A stretch of 64,000 nt of DNA from Siphonodentalium dalli (lineage: Eukaryota > Mollusca > Scaphopoda > Gadilida > Siphonodentaliidae): contig CP136066.1 of the NCBI GenBank assembly GCA_032622095.1, forward strand, positions 42,485,835 through 42,549,834. The letters are read 5' to 3'. Shown in pieces: positions 22,776 through 34,668 of this stretch. Position 1 is the first letter of the stretch. Each line of letters opens with the position of its first letter. The notes under the pieces were generated by a model. That model worked only from the letters and a program-made list of their open reading frames with translations, was not told the DNA's origin and searched no databases. Position numbers and translations under genes: made by a program.

Positions 22776-23364
22776 TACCTATGGCAAGAAATTAGCAATG
22801 TCTGGGATGAAGTCAGCAATTCGTTTTTTAATTGGTTGGATGTATTATCTGTAACTGAGTTTTTTATTATTCGATTTCAAAATTTGATATGTTGGACAAT
22901 TCACTTAATTTTAATACATAACTCTGCAAAGTGAAGCTTTTGTCCACAATACGCTTTATTGACCCAAGACTTATGTTGTCTGGAGTTCATCATTTAAGCA
23001 CATACCCCACCTGTACAACATAATAAATGGCACTATAAACACTCACTATATAGGTTGATGCTTGAGTAGGTGAATTACCTCAGTTGTCAATAAACTTCTC
23101 AAGTTCACAGGCTTTGTTAGAACTACTTTCAGTAACTACATTTCATAACCATTTAACTCTGGGACATATTATATGATACTCAATTGGCTCATATTGATTG
23201 AGTGCCATAACGTGTTTTGATTTTGTCAAAATATATCAAACGTTATAACTTGGTAATGCCTTAAATTGTTAGTAGATAGAGTTATTATCTCTTCGCACAA
23301 CCAAAAATAAGTTAATACTCATGAGAATTAACCCAAACTTTGCCAAAGAAACAATGGGGACATA
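22776..23364. other. Unassigned AT-rich stretch
   Basis: Nothing recognised. Confidence 0.4.
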
Positions 23365-23489
23365 CAGTAATGCTCTAAGTAATCAACCCCTTAACCACAG
23401 CAGAATTATGGGTAACTTTTCAGGATTTAGTCGGAAATATGGCTTGTTGCCATTCATCGGAAAGCTCTCGATTACTTAGAGCATTACTG
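23365..23489. mobile_element. CAGT-family MITE
   Basis: Left arm complete, right arm reduced to its terminus; TA on both sides. Confidence 0.8.
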
Positions 23490-23591
23490 TAATTATTATC
23501 ATTAATTGTATGATTTGCTCATTTTGATGCCGATATTACTCCTTCATAAAGAAAGCATATCATCATTTCTGTTAAGGAGCTGTGCAAAAAT

Positions 23592-23726
23592 GATCCACGT
23601 CTCTACATAATGCTGTTCTTGAATTATTCGTAACTCTGTATATGGTGAATGGCAGAATGATCCACGTCTCTACATAATGCTGCTCTTGAATTATTCGTAA
23701 CTCTGTATAAGGTGAATGGCAGAATG
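23592..23726. repeat. 67-bp tandem duplication
   Basis: Two near-identical units beginning GATCCACGTCTCTACATAAT, period 67 bp. Confidence 0.9.
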
Positions 23727-24345
23727 CTATCACTTTAGAGCAAAGGGACAAATATTTGTGGATGAGGTTTATACATGTACCTACCAACCCTATATTAACA
23801 TGTTCACTGCCGAAAACCAATGGGTAATTCCATCCCGTATGCCAACATGGCATTGCTTGTTTTGCCGATAGTAGTTGATATTTTACATATGTATGAGTGA
23901 TGGTTCGACCAATATCGGGTTTTATCATATGACTCAATCATTATTTACGTTGGAAACTATGTCATAAATCAATTTCATATCAATTACTAATTCATATCAC
24001 CTTCCGATAATCTGATTGGTTTGTTGACAAAAAGTGTGTTCTGATTGGCTGAATGGCAGCCGGGGGCCGAGCCGCATCACTAACTAAATGCAGGTCAAAT
24101 TCGTGCGCGTCAAATACACGAATCAACGCGATGCCGAAATTCTCGCAATTATAATCTTGAAATATATAGTTTTGGACATTGTTATACGATAAATAGAATA
24201 TGTAATTCGTATTTATCTAATAAACATACGATATAATGTCACAAACTGAGAACAGAATAGCGCACTATATCTTCGCGTGCATATTATTTCTGCTAGTTCA
24301 CCAGGTGTAATGGGCTTCTGGTGCAATGAAGTGACGTCACATTAA
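23727..24345. other. Unassigned stretch
   Basis: No exon or element recognised. Confidence 0.4.
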
Positions 24346-24349
24346 CCTT

Positions 24350-24610
24350 TTGCTGCCGATGTCATATAGCTATTTAGTGATTTGTGTGCATTTTGGACAT
24401 CATAATCAATTTATAGGTGTCATATGATAAATAGAATATGTAATTCGTGTTTCTCTCATATGATATTTATGAAACTCGTCACGAATTTTCACTTTTCTCT
24501 CGCCGGAGGCTCGAGAAAACTGAAAATTCTTAGACTCGTTTCATAAATATCATATGAGAGAAACACTCATTTCATATCCTCTATATATGATGCTGAAACA
24601 TGTCATATAT
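24350..24610. repeat. Hairpin element with catatgagagaaac arms
   Basis: GTTTCTCTCATATGATATTT…CTCGTCACGAATTTTC pairs with GAAAATTCTTAGACTCGTTT…GAGAGAAAC. A tight inner CGCCGGAGGC-type loop sits at about 24505. Confidence 0.65.
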
Positions 24611-24814
24611 AATTAAGGCTACTATAAACTCGTAGTTGGCCAGTGGGATAGAATTTATATATCAGTGTTTTATTGCTGATGCCAGCTATGAGTTATCTCG
24701 TATGTAAATACACTCCGTTTTCAACGACTTAGATGATGAAGAGTTCTATACATTTACAAGCATATTGTGTATAAGACCCAGTAAATTAATTTATATATAA
24801 TCACTGGTACACTC

Positions 24815-24924
24815 ACTGAGAGCTCTCCGATGAATGGCAACAAGCCATATTTCTGACTAAATCCTGAAAAGTTACACATAATTCTGCTGTGGTTAAGGAG
24901 TCGATTATTTAGGGCATCACTGTA
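24815..24924. mobile_element. CAGT-family MITE, right arm only
   Basis: GAGCTCTCCGATGAATGGC to GGGCATCACTG plus TA. Confidence 0.75.
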
Positions 24925-25461
24925 ACTGCATGATTACATCATTTCTCCTATAAACAATACTTTATTACTATATGCCATCATGAGTGACTAATCTGAATCG
25001 AGTGACTAATCTGATTTCGTTTTATGACCTTTGTATCAGGCTTGGATGACTCCCTTGGTATTTGAGAGTAAAACACTGATGTAACTGATAACTAATTTTG
25101 GTCATTATTATCCCTGTTATGGTGTAAATTATACTGTAAATTTCACCTAGGATGCCTGTAGTGTTATTATCAAAACCATTATGTTCCTTTCATTATGCCT
25201 CATTTACCCAGATGTATCACGTTTATGTCAAACACATTTGGATAAATGTTTTATAATGGCCGGGGGCAGTTGTGGGCACATGCTCTCCCTGCCCTGCTCC
25301 AAGGGGGACACAAAGTGCCCTTTCAAACTTCATAGAATGACAGGAAATACCTCAGATATCAAATCTGTATCTGTATCTGTAGATATTACAGTGCAGGAAC
25401 CAATTCTGGTTGTAGGCACACTGGTCCAGGTGCTACCACGGCCGAGTAACTTTATAACCCT
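24925..25461. other. Unassigned stretch
   Basis: A 94-codon frame at 25181-25465 (+) has no recognisable domain. Small tandem words (GAGTGACTAATCTGA) occur at 24981-25015. Confidence 0.4.
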
Positions 25462-25550
25462 GTAGTACGTGACTCCAGTAGCGTTCTTTAACATGCACAC
25501 ACTGAGGCGTGTACACGGGTCAGCCATTAATGTCCGCGCCCGATCAGACA
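25462..25550. repeat. Dispersed repeat gtgactccagtag (partner 61482-61570)
   Basis: GTGACTCCAGTAGCGTTCT, ACATGCACACAC, GGGTCAGCCAT and CACCCGAT-like words in the same order in both copies. Confidence 0.75.
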
Positions 25551-25560
25551 GCATTGTTAT

Positions 25561-25955
25561 CCCTTTCATGATGGCCGGAGCTGCACTGGCACAACATTAA
25601 AGACCCTGTGCCAATGCACTCTCGCATATATAAGAGAATGCATTGGCCTAACAATTTTTTATCATTTTTTTTATTATAAATTTTTCTTACGTTCTTTAAC
25701 AATTTTTATCATATATTATCATTTTTTTCTTACATTCTATAACAATTTTTATCATTTTTTCTTATATTCTTTAATTTATAAATTTGATCATTTTTTTCTT
25801 ACATTTTTTAACAATTATAAAAAATAATATAAAATTTGTTAGGCCAATGCATTCTCTTATATATGCGAGGTGACCTATGGTCGACTCGCATATATAAGAG
25901 AATGTATTGGCACAGGGTTTTCGGAAAATATCAGGAAGCTACCGTTATGAAAAGG
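25561..25955. mobile_element. pgB-2 MITE with expanded AT-rich spacer
   Basis: CCCTTTCATGATGG at the left, right end followed by TTAA. The spacer has several TTTTTTCTTACATTCT words. The second hairpin has the GCGACC/GGTCGAC loop of pgB-1 and pgB-3, not the TCCC/GGGA loop of other pgB-2 copies: a mosaic. Confidence 0.8.
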
Positions 25956-25959
25956 TTAA

Positions 25960-26780
25960 ATTGTCCTAAGAGACAATTATACTCATTCTAACAGCTTAAT
26001 ATGAGTTTGAACCTGGAAAGTGCTTTAAAATGTGGTATGATATCCAAATATATCCGCATTTAATTACGTCAATAACCAGTGTTCGCGCTGTCAGTGGCCA
26101 AAGTGGAAAAAAAGTTTGGCCAAATGAAATTTTTATTTAGCCAAACTTTTTTTTCACCACAAATGGAGACAGAAATCTAATTCAAAAAGCGCTGAATAGA
26201 TCGATGAAGTTAGGCGACAAAACATCACCGGTTTTTGGACACACAGGTTTTGTACTTCGGATACATCATACGATGACAACCCAAATTTAATTTGTAAGGG
26301 AAGCATTGATTGAATGGAGATGGTTGTACAAAGGTGATTACTAATCGTCAAAAACCTTAATCTCTTCACTGGTTATATCATATTTTGTTGATTAGGTGGT
26401 CTGTGAAGGTTATTAATGCAACAATAGGTATTCAACACCTCGCATTAATAAGCAACAAAACTTATTTTTTATTTCAGCGAAAATAGCAAAATAGAACACA
26501 CCCCACTACTTGATGCAACGCAACATAGAGTCAGAAAGTTGCACATTTAATAAATATAATTTAGTCATCAATTGTGAGTCCAGAAAATGAGGATTTAAAA
26601 AACATTTGGCCAATTGTTTTTTTATTTGGCCACTAAAAATTTCATTTGGCCAGAAGATTTTTCGGTCCACTGCAAATAACTCTTGAATGAAAAAAGTTTA
26701 CTTATCTGGAAATTGTGCCCCTCCCCTACTTGGTTGCATCTGACGTCGCTGATAATGGCTATAATAGATCATGGTGTATG
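25960..26780. other. Unassigned stretch with repeated ttggcca words
   Basis: GTTTGGCCAAATGAAATTTTT (26116 region) and related, partly inverted words at 26603-26652 suggest an old element. Nothing coding recognised. Confidence 0.4.
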
Positions 26781-26937
26781 TACCAGGGGCCAGCTTAGTG
26801 GGAGACAAGAAGATGTCTTCTCCCTGAAATATATTCCTTCTCCCTAGTTTTAGCCACGGTGAAGTGATATGTCAACAGAAAAGAAGCAATCCATATCAGT
26901 AAAATAAAACAAAAAGGGATTAAATTGTAATTACTGA

Positions 26938-27083
26938 TGGCAGTAGCATTGTAATAGCATAGTTTTTTTTGGACGGCAGTAGCATTGTAATAGCATAGTT
27001 TTTATTGGACGGCAGTAGCATTGTAATAGCATAGTTTTTATTGGACGGCAGTAAGCATTGTAATAGCATAGTTTTTATTGGAC
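26938..27083. repeat. 37-bp tandem repeat, four copies
   Basis: Unit contains GGCAGTAGCATTGTAATAGC and ATAGTTTTTATTGGAC. The last unit has one extra base. Confidence 0.92.
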
Positions 27084-27114
27084 AATAGAAGTCTGATTTT
27101 GAAGTGTTAATTAA

Positions 27115-27448
27115 CTCTTTCATGACAGTAGAAGTGCTGGTGCAGCATTAAAGATCCTGTGCATTCTCTTACATATGTGAGTCTTCCATAGGGAGCCTCG
27201 CATGTATATAAGAGAATGCACTGGCTAACAAGTTCATGGTAAATATTGTTAGGCCAGTGTATTCTCTTATATATGCTGGGCTCCCTATGGGAGACTCGCA
27301 TATATAAGAGAATGCACTGGCTTACAAGTTCATGGTAAATATTGTTAGGCCAGTGTATTCTCTTATATATGCGGGGCTCCCTATGGGAGAATGCATTAAT
27401 TGGCACAGTGTTTTTGAAATATTTCAGGAAGCTCCAGTCTTGGAAAGG
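27115..27448. mobile_element. pgB-2 MITE with internal duplication
   Basis: TTAA on both sides. The middle hairpin and linker (ACAAGTTCATGGTAAATATT) are present twice. Confidence 0.82.
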
Positions 27449-27552
27449 TTAAAGTTAAACCTTTATGACTTCTTAATAAGAGTCCACTTTTCTTTAATAA
27501 ATTAATGGAGAAAGTGAATTCTATATATTTGAAATCTCTTGGCAAATTTGAC

Positions 27553-27893
27553 TTTAAAGGGGATACTGCACTAAATTCGGCCAATTTTGGGACCATCTTT
27601 TTTTATACTCAACAGAATATATGCAACAAATGAATGAATTTGAGCCATGGATGAGTGCAAAATACACTCATATACCGTATGAACGATACAAACAACATGG
27701 TAATTCTAACGAAAATTAATTCATAAATTAATTTTCGTTATAATTACCATGTTGATTGCATTATTCATAGAGCACATGAGTGCTTTTGCACTCATCCATG
27801 GCTAAAATTCATTCATTTGTTGCATATATTCTGTTGAGTATACAAAAAGATGGTCCCAAAATTGGCCGGATTTAGTGCAGTACCCCTTTAAAG
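27553..27893. repeat. ~340-bp foldback element
   Basis: Long inverted repeat: GACTTTAAAGGGG…GCACTAAATTCGGCCAATTT at the left pairs with AAATTGGCC…TTTAGTGCAGTACCCCTTTA at the right. The centre is AATTAATTCATAAATTAATT near 27720. No relatives seen in this window. Confidence 0.85.
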
Positions 27894-28029
27894 AACTTGA
27901 TATATTGTATTTAGACTCATAATTTTTATTCAAATCACTGTTCAGTTAGGAAATAAATATCCTGATTCAGATTTGTAAATTTTGAAGTAATCATTTTAGT
28001 TATAGTAAGTGATTGCATCTTATGAGTTG

Positions 28030-29074
28030 CCGTGCCAAGTCCGATTTTTGTATCAACCCATATTTTCTTGATCATTTTTCAAATTTATTGATTATAATAA
28101 TGTGATACATTGATGGAAAGAGCTCTAAGAGCTCTTTCCATCAATGTATCACATTATTATACCCTCCGCAACGAAGTATACTGGAGTCAGCTTGTCGAGC
28201 CGTCCGTCCGTGTCCGTCGTCCGTCCGTGGACACAAATTTGTCCAGAGTTTTTCTCAGTCGTTTTTTGATCAATTTCCGTGAAACTTGGCACAGACATCA
28301 ACCACCATGGGAACCTGTGCACCTGCGATTATGACGTCTGTCAGACTTTTTTTGCTGGAGTTATCCCCCCTTTTTCGACTTAGAAATTTTTCGCAACATG
28401 TATACTTTTGTCCGAGCGTTTATCCCTACATTTTTCGGTCAATTTTTTTAAAACGTGGCACAGATATTTAGTACCATGGAAACTTGTGCACCTGCGATTA
28501 TGACGTCTGTCCGACATTTTTTGGTGGAGTTATCCCCCTTTTTCGACTTAGAAACTTTTTTTGCAACATGCATAATTTTGTCCGAGCTTTTATTCCTACA
28601 TTTTTCGGTCAATGTTTTTTAATCTTGGCACTGATATTTAGTACCATGGGAACCTGTGCACCTGCTTTTATGACGTCTGTCCGACATATTTTGTGTGGAG
28701 TTATTCCCCTTTTTCGACTTAGAATTTTTTTCGCAACATACATAATTTTGTCCAAGCTTTTATTCCTACATTTTTTGGTCAATAGGTTTAAGATTAGGGT
28801 TATGGTTGTACACCTGCAATGGGAATCTGTTATTTTATTATTTTAACTAAATGTTTACTGACATGTGAGACATCTTAGTATTTTAAAAACAGGGGGGTAT
28901 CCGTAGTTCCATTGGGACAGTCACACCTCTAGTTATAATCAGTAAATTTGAAAAGTGATCAAGGAAATATAAGAGCTCTTTCCGTCAATGTATCACATTA
29001 TTATAATCAATAAATTTGAAAAATGATCAAGGAAATATGGGTTGATAAAAAAATCGGACTCGGCACTAAAAGGG
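28030..29074. mobile_element. pgB-3-like MITE interrupted by S2
   Basis: Left arm GTGCCAAGTCCGATTTTTGT…CTTGATCATTTTTCAAATTT; right arm is its complement, ending CGGCACTAAAAGGG then TTAA. A GATGGAAAGAGCTC / GAGCTCTTTCCATC palindrome lies at the centre. The S2 insertion sits in one arm. Confidence 0.78.
28159..28934. mobile_element. S2 element nested in pgB-3-like MITE
   Basis: Begins ACCCTCCGCAACGAAG right after attat and ends CACACCTCTAG before ttat, so a short TTAT-type duplication is likely. Contains three ~170-bp units. The other arm of the host MITE gives the uninterrupted target (cacattattataatcaa). Confidence 0.8.
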
Positions 29075-29199
29075 TTAACATATAATATCAAAGTGAATTT
29101 CTCTTCAGTAAAATTTGTAACATCTAGGCCAGCTGGTCCCTGAATGTAAACAGAGATTGACATTGCTAGCAGTGACTCGGGTAACACCTGGTTTAACTA

Positions 29200-29349
29200 C
29201 ACTATAATGCTCTAATTAATCAACTCCTTAACCACAGCAGAATTATGGGTAACTTTTCAGAATTTAGTTGGAAATATTTCCGACTAAATCCTGAAAAGTT
29301 ACCCATAATTCTGCTGTGGTTAAGAAGTGGATTACTTAGAGCATTACTG
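29200..29349. mobile_element. CAGT-family MITE, short palindrome
   Basis: Both arms; the central part is removed. Confidence 0.8.
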
Positions 29350-29717
29350 TACAATGCTATATGAAAGACCAAAAATTATAGACGGCCATGGTTGCATATC
29401 TCACTTAATAGCACGTCTGCCTATTCCCCGGGGGGGGGGGGGGGGGGGGGGGGGGGTTTGGGGAGGCAATGCTTTGTCCAAGAATGTCAAAGGGTCTGAT
29501 TGGTTTGCGGAAACATCCATTCATACTAAATTGATAGTTTTACCAGGTTTAGAACCTTCCAATTTAAATAGCCTTCTTTATAAACTGGTGCTCAGCCGCT
29601 TCAGTCGAACAATCATTTTCAATAAATTTGTATTGTCAAATAACTAAAATAACTAATAATAATATATGCCCGGACGACTTTAAAAAAAAATTGGGGTAAA
29701 GTAATTTTTTTGTAGTC
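29350..29717. other. Unassigned, with ~37-base G run
   Basis: A homopolymer G run at about 29419-29457, interrupted by nothing but G. Assembly length here is unreliable. No gene recognised. Confidence 0.5.
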
Positions 29718-30262
29718 TTCCTGAAAAATCAGTTTGAAAAACTGAAAAAAGTTCACAGTATACTTTTAAATCTTCATGACAAAAGAATTGCATCAAAAAC
29801 TTTTAATCCTTTCAGTTTTACAGGAAGCTGACACTTCATCTGTCTGTGAAATTCACAGTGATATTATAGCCGCTAAATAGACTTGAAAGAAATTAAAAGC
29901 ACATCAGCTGTCAGTATTTTATTAGTTGAATATATATAGATCTAGTGTTTTGATACCCAATATTGCAAAAGAAAAAATATTTGATAATATAAATATTCGC
30001 ACGACGTTTAAAAAACAAATGGATGAAAATCAAGTAATTTGTTTTTGCCTTCCTGAAAGAAAAAAACAGTTTGAAAAACTGAAAAAGGTTCACATTATAC
30101 CTTTAAATCTCCATAACTGAAAAGAAGTCCATGAAGCACATTTAATCCTTTCAGTTAAATATCCTGAAACTGACTCTTCATCTGTGAAATTCACAGCAAG
30201 ATATATATATATTAGCCTAATATCCTCGGATGAATTTAAAGTCACATCAGCTGTCAGTATAA
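29718..30262. repeat. Diverged tandem duplication of ~335 bp
   Basis: AGTTTGAAAAACTGAAAAA, TTTAATCCTTTCAGTT, GTGAAATTCACAG and CATCAGCTGTCAGTAT recur in order in both halves. A third partial copy with TATTAGTTGAATATCTATAG lies at 30920-30990. A 64-codon frame at 29926-30120 spans it but is broken in the other copies. Confidence 0.75.
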
Positions 30263-30352
30263 ATGGGTCTTTTTTCCCCTCAGACCTTCAAGAAATTAAA
30301 AAATACTACTTACTCGTCTTTGTGTAACACTATGTTAGGGGGTGGATGTTGA

Positions 30353-30609
30353 CAAGCCTTGAAATAGCGTGGTGTCTGTCATTTGCAGAATGAGGTCCCC
30401 AGAGGGTGAATTTAGTGATGCTACCCCGCATAGCGGGCTAGCATCACCAAATTCACCCTCTGGGGACCTCATTCTGCTTATACCTCAGCAGAATGAGGTT
30501 CCCAGAGGGTGAATTTGGTGATGCTAGCCCGCTATGCGGGGTAGCATCACTAAATTCACCCTCTGGGGACCTCATTCTGCAAATGACAGACACCCTATTT
30601 CAAGGCTTG
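30353..30609. mobile_element. AAGCC-family MITE, full short form
   Basis: CAAGCCTTGAAATAG at the left, CTATTTCAAGGCTTG at the right, two strong hairpins between. No clear target duplication here. Confidence 0.8.
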
Positions 30610-31087
30610 TTTATGGGTTGTGCAGTAAAGTGTGGAGAGCCCCCTCAAACAGGACGTACTTTGATTGTTAGAGGAAGTAATTCATTCATCTTAATTGCTG
30701 CTTTTAAAGCTGTTTGATCTACCTTATAATCTAAAATTTGTAATATCTTGATGATGTTGTGATTTTATAATAGGTCAATAACTACATTCCCATAAAAATC
30801 GCCATAAAACCCACCAAATTAGACTACAATTAATAAATAATGTCAGATTTATCATAAAATTCCACCCCTGTGTTCAGTCATGATTGTTAATGGACTGTTT
30901 TATGCTCATCATTTTATTTTATTAGTTGAATATCTATAGGGCTAGTGTTTTTATACCCAATGTTGGGAAAGAAAAAATATTTAATGAACATTTATTGATT
31001 TAGCTCAATGTTCTAAAGTAACACTATTTTTTTATGAAAAAACCCACATAATATTTGTACTCCACCCAATTATTGCATGTGATGTCA
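30610..31087. other. Unassigned AT-rich stretch
   Basis: Nothing beyond the third partial copy of the 29.7-kb repeat. Confidence 0.4.
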
Positions 31088-31091
31088 TTAA

Positions 31092-31279
31092 CCCTTTCAT
31101 GGCTGGAACTTCCTGTAATTTTGCGAAAAATTGTCTCCCATAGGGAGCCTCGCATATATAAGAGAATAGTTTGGCCTAACAATATAAACCTAAGCCAGTG
31201 TATTCTCTTATATATATAAGAGAATGCACTGGCACAGGATCTTTAATGTTGAATCAGTGCAGCTCCCGCCATGAAAGGG
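31092..31279. mobile_element. pgB-2 MITE, left hairpin reduced
   Basis: TTAA on both sides (31088-31091, 31280-31283). Confidence 0.85.
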
Positions 31280-31441
31280 TTAACAGTTTAATTGATCAAT
31301 ACTGGCAATAGAGGCAACAATATATAATCCACAACAATATGGGAAAATCCGCAGGTTATACATTTCTACTAATTGATAGAGAGTTGATCACTTCATTGTT
31401 GTTTACCATTAGATAAATCATGTTATTATGAACGTTTTTAA

Positions 31442-31752
31442 CACTTCCATGACTGGAGCCTCGCATATATAATAGAACTAGGCTACCCCCGACAATATGC
31501 TTCTTGACCTCTATTATGTATTACTGCCATTGTATAATTCATGTGTATTGTAAATAAATTATCCTTATCCTAATAGAATACATTGGCCTAACAATATTTA
31601 CCTTGACCTTGTAAGCCAGTGTATTCTCTTACTTTTAAGCCTGTGCATTCTCTTATGGGGGGGCGCTCCCTATGGGAGACACGCATATATAAGAAAGTGC
31701 ACTGGCACAGGATCTTTAATTCTGCACCAGTGCAGCTCCCGTCATGAAAGGG
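31442..31752. mobile_element. pgB-2 MITE with insertion
   Basis: Left TTAA; the right flank is mutated to CTAA. About 100 bp of foreign sequence (from GGCTACCCCCGACAATATGC to ATTATCCTTATCCT) sits in the left hairpin. Confidence 0.75.
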
Positions 31753-31813
31753 CTAAGGCAGCTGTATACGATTTTGAGGTTTGTAGGAGGTCTGAAAAAT
31801 TGGAAAATAACTA

Positions 31814-32093
31814 CAGTAATGATCTAATTAATCGACTCCTTAACCACAGCAGAATTATGGGTAAATTTTCAGGATTTAGTCGGAAATATGGCTTGTTGCC
31901 ATTCATCGGAAAGCTCTCTACTTTTCAGGATTTCGTCGGAAATATGGCTTGTTGCCATTCATCGGAAAGCTCTCCCCGAGAGCTTTCCGATGAATGGCAA
32001 CAAGCCATATTTCCGACTAAATCAGACTAAATCCTGAAAAGTTACCCATAATTCTGCTGTGGTTATGAGTCGATTAATTATAGAGCATTACTG
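31814..32093. mobile_element. CAGT-family MITE with internal arm duplication
   Basis: Full palindrome in which part of the left arm (TTTCAGGATTTAGTCGGAAA … GGAAAGCTCTC) is present twice. TA flanks. Confidence 0.82.
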
Positions 32094-32189
32094 TATATAG
32101 GGGACATAACTGCCAGTGTAGCGTGTGTTAAATGTGGCATTAGTGGTCAAGTTTTCTGAACAAGTTGGATGAGAATCTAGTAATTATAT

Positions 32190-32360
32190 ACTGGAATCAG
32201 CTTTTCCGTCCGTCCGTTGTGTGTCGTACCGTGGGCACAAATTTGTCCGGAGATTTTCTCAGTCGTTTTTTGATCAATTTCCGTGAAACTTTGCACAGAC
32301 ATCAACCACCATGGGAACCTGTGCACCTGCGATAATGACGTCTGTCGGACTGGACAGCCA
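32190..32360. repeat. S2 fragment
   Basis: CTGGAATCAGCTTTTCCGTCC to CGATAATGACGTCTGTCGG, the first unit only. Confidence 0.75.
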
Positions 32361-32399
32361 TTAGCATCGGCCACAGATCCCAATGTGCCTAGGACAATA

Positions 32400-32817
32400 T
32401 GTGACCCGCCATATCAAATCCAGTCGTAAGTCGGGATTTTTTTACCCTGTGCCATTGCATTCTCTTATATATGCGAGTCGACCATAGGTCGCCTCGCATA
32501 TATAAGAGAATGCATTGGCCTAACAATTTGTTATCATTTTTTTTAAATAAATGTTTCTTACAATTTTTAGGACATAAAATAAAAAACATCCATTACCCTG
32601 CAGGGAGCCCCACACATATATAGAAGCATATAGAAGAGTGCTGTCTGCTCATGTTTGTCTGGGGCTCTGTATGGGTGAAATTATAAAATTGTTAAAGAAT
32701 ACAAGAAAAAATTATTAAAATTGTAAAAAATTGTTAGGCCAATGCATTCTCTTATATATGCGAGGCGACCTATGGTCATCTCGCATATATAAGAGAATGC
32801 ATTGGCACAGGCAGTGT
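32400..32817. mobile_element. GACC-family MITE, right terminus lost
   Basis: Left end TGTGACCCGCC, both hairpins present. The right end stops at GGCACAGG, where a CAGTGTTG-starting sequence begins. Confidence 0.78.
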
Positions 32818-32818
32818 T

Positions 32819-33900
32819 GTTTTCCTGGGGGAACGCGGGGGAACGCCGTTCCCCTACTTTTTTTCTGAAGGGGAACGCTGTTTCCCCCACATTTTTAGCC
32901 TCAATTACTTTAAATATCTTCACATTTTTAGTTATCATAATAAAAACATAAACAGAAACGTCGTTTTGGAATGTATAAGCTTTTCCCGCTCCATACTATA
33001 TGTATAATGCAAGTTATAAATAACGTGTGACGTCGTTCAAAGTTAAGCGCGCATTAATTTTGTTTTGTAAACATTCAAAATGTCTAACATGTCTCGACAG
33101 TCTCGCGATTCAAAAGAACCAAAACAGGGAAATTTCTACATTTTTCAAAACTAAGTCTTGCAACACGCCGACGAAAGATAACATTAACACTAGAAGCCCC
33201 TATAGTGGTAGTATTTTTGATGAAAGGAAGAGTGATTGTTGTGAAATCTCGGCTGCTGATCATCTGATGTGACCGCGGCCACCTCACGCAAAACTGACAT
33301 TAACCCTAATAGTACAAGTGACACTGACAATTTGAGTCAAAATAAACCTGGCATTGTCGACAACTGTGCCTGGCCCGACGTATGGTCCTCTGAAGTCTGG
33401 GCAGGTAAACAGGAGGCATATCCATGGATATTTTGTGGTGGAGGGAAATTGGGCTGTCGTATCTGTAAGGAAATTATGTCTGGCGGATTAGCGATATTAT
33501 TGACGATATCAAATTTAAAACCGGGTATACCCGATATATCGTCATACCGCCCAGCACTAATTTTTATTGCACTATTTTTACGATGGTTGAGAAAACTAAT
33601 AATTTATTTAATCGTTCACACTGTGAGTGACTGTGTGTATGTGCTAATAGATATGTCACTTTCCCCAACCATCGCCAAAATATAGCAATAACTGCGTGTG
33701 TCTTTCAAACAAAAATATAAATTGGGAAGTTTTCTATTTCAGACCCAAATTGCCACTTTATCAGCCTAATATATACCTTGATACGATTCCTGAATTGAAA
33801 GCAGGAAATCACTCAGAATGCTACGTTTTAGCAGCATAATATCAAAATTTTCCCCGGACCCCACTCCTTCGATAGGGGGACACCCTGTACTCCATGTGGG
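32819..33900 (+). mobile_element. hAT-like autonomous element remnant (tentative)
   Basis: Starts CAGTGTTGTTTTCC with a GGGGAACGCGGGGGAACGCC region and runs into an interrupted coding stretch (33063-33480). No right end or target duplication found, so the borders are a guess. Confidence 0.4.
33063..33480 (+). pseudogene. Zinc-finger transposase N-terminus, frameshifted
   Basis: Two overlapping frames read as one broken protein start. The first (33027-33272 frame) has basic and Ser/Thr-rich text with KQGNFYIF-like and FFKTKSCNTPTK words. The second (33269 frame) carries WPDVWSSEVW…YPWIFCGGGKLGCRICKE. A WP..W…YPW…G.LGC..C pattern is typical of N-terminal zinc-finger regions in hAT-type transposases and their host relatives (KIAA1586/ZNF862-like; from memory). 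A frameshift separates the halves near 33265. After the CRICKE zinc pair the frame continues without recognisable domain sequence. No DDE core or hAT dimerisation region is present. I read it as a decayed transposase fragment. Confidence 0.45.
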
Positions 33901-33983
33901 TGACATATTGGTCTGGTCTGTAACTGTCTATACGGGAATATACCATGAATAGTCAAATTCTAAGTAAAATGTTCATTAATTAA

Positions 33984-34247
33984 CCCATCCATGACTGCAG
34001 CCTCCCGAAATTGGGTGAAAACCCTGTGCCAATGCATTCTCTTATATATGCAAATATCCTATAGGGAGCCTTGCATATATAAGAAAATACATTGGGCTAC
34101 ATATATTGAATACATATTTACCTTGACCTTGTAAGCCTTGTATTCTCTTTTATATGTGAGGTGCCCTATGGGAAACTGGCATATATAAGAGAATGCACGG
34201 GCACAGGATCTTTAATGGTTCACAAGCGCAGCTCCCATCATGAAAGG
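33984..34247. mobile_element. pgB-2 MITE
   Basis: TTAA on both sides (33980-33983, 34248-34251). Confidence 0.85.
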
Positions 34248-34251
34248 TTAA

Positions 34252-34482
34252 TTTTTTCTTTATTATCAAATTTCTATAGAAACTTCTTCACATAGATTCT
34301 ATTTCTTTTTTTAGTTTATTTGATCTATATCCCCAAATTGGCAGATGACACATTGCATAATCAAGGTTCCCAATGGGTGTACATCACAAAAAATATTCAC
34401 CATTTGTGCAGGATATCGTCACTAAATTGACTCTCTAGGGACCTCGATCATTCTACAAATGACAGGCACACTAAACTCAGGC
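34252..34482. mobile_element. AAGCC-family MITE remnant
   Basis: Spacer words (ATTTCTATAGAAACTTCTTC, CCCCAAATTGGCAGA) and a right end GGGACCTCG…CAAATGACAGGCACAC. It directly abuts the pgB-2 element and ends ~90 bp before an exon. Confidence 0.65.
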
Positions 34483-34572
34483 TTGGTAAGCTATTCCTAC
34501 AACAACACACCACTGTTAATACACTGCACACACTGTACAATATATCACCGTGAACTGTTCTCAATTTTTCAG

Positions 34573-34668
34573 GGTAGCGATATCATCACAGATGCAGAGG
34601 GGAGATTATTCAGACTTTACATCAATGAATACAATTCCATACAAACCCTCCGATGTCTGTCCAAAGAG
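34573..34668 (+). CDS. CFAP61: CFAP61-like gene, exon 2 of 6 visible
   Basis: Exon of 96 bp (32 codons), phase 0 at both ends, acceptor tctcaatttttcag and donor GTACGTTA. It encodes GSDIITDAEGRLFRLYINEY… ending CLSKE. The strand-turn-strand pattern (EGRLFRLYIN … IQTLRCLS) suits the C-terminal beta region of the oxidoreductase-like fold proposed for CFAP61. Its 3' end and donor are repeated twice more downstream with a 67-bp period (to about 34816). The first donor must be used: reading through gives GTA CGT TAA, an in-frame stop. Identity is inferred jointly with the other exons. Confidence 0.6.

Noticed and set aside
29926-30120. 64-codon frame ending KKVHIIPLNLHN
   Set aside because: It lies in a tandemly duplicated segment whose other copies are broken by stops; no splice sites fit it into the CFAP61-like gene.
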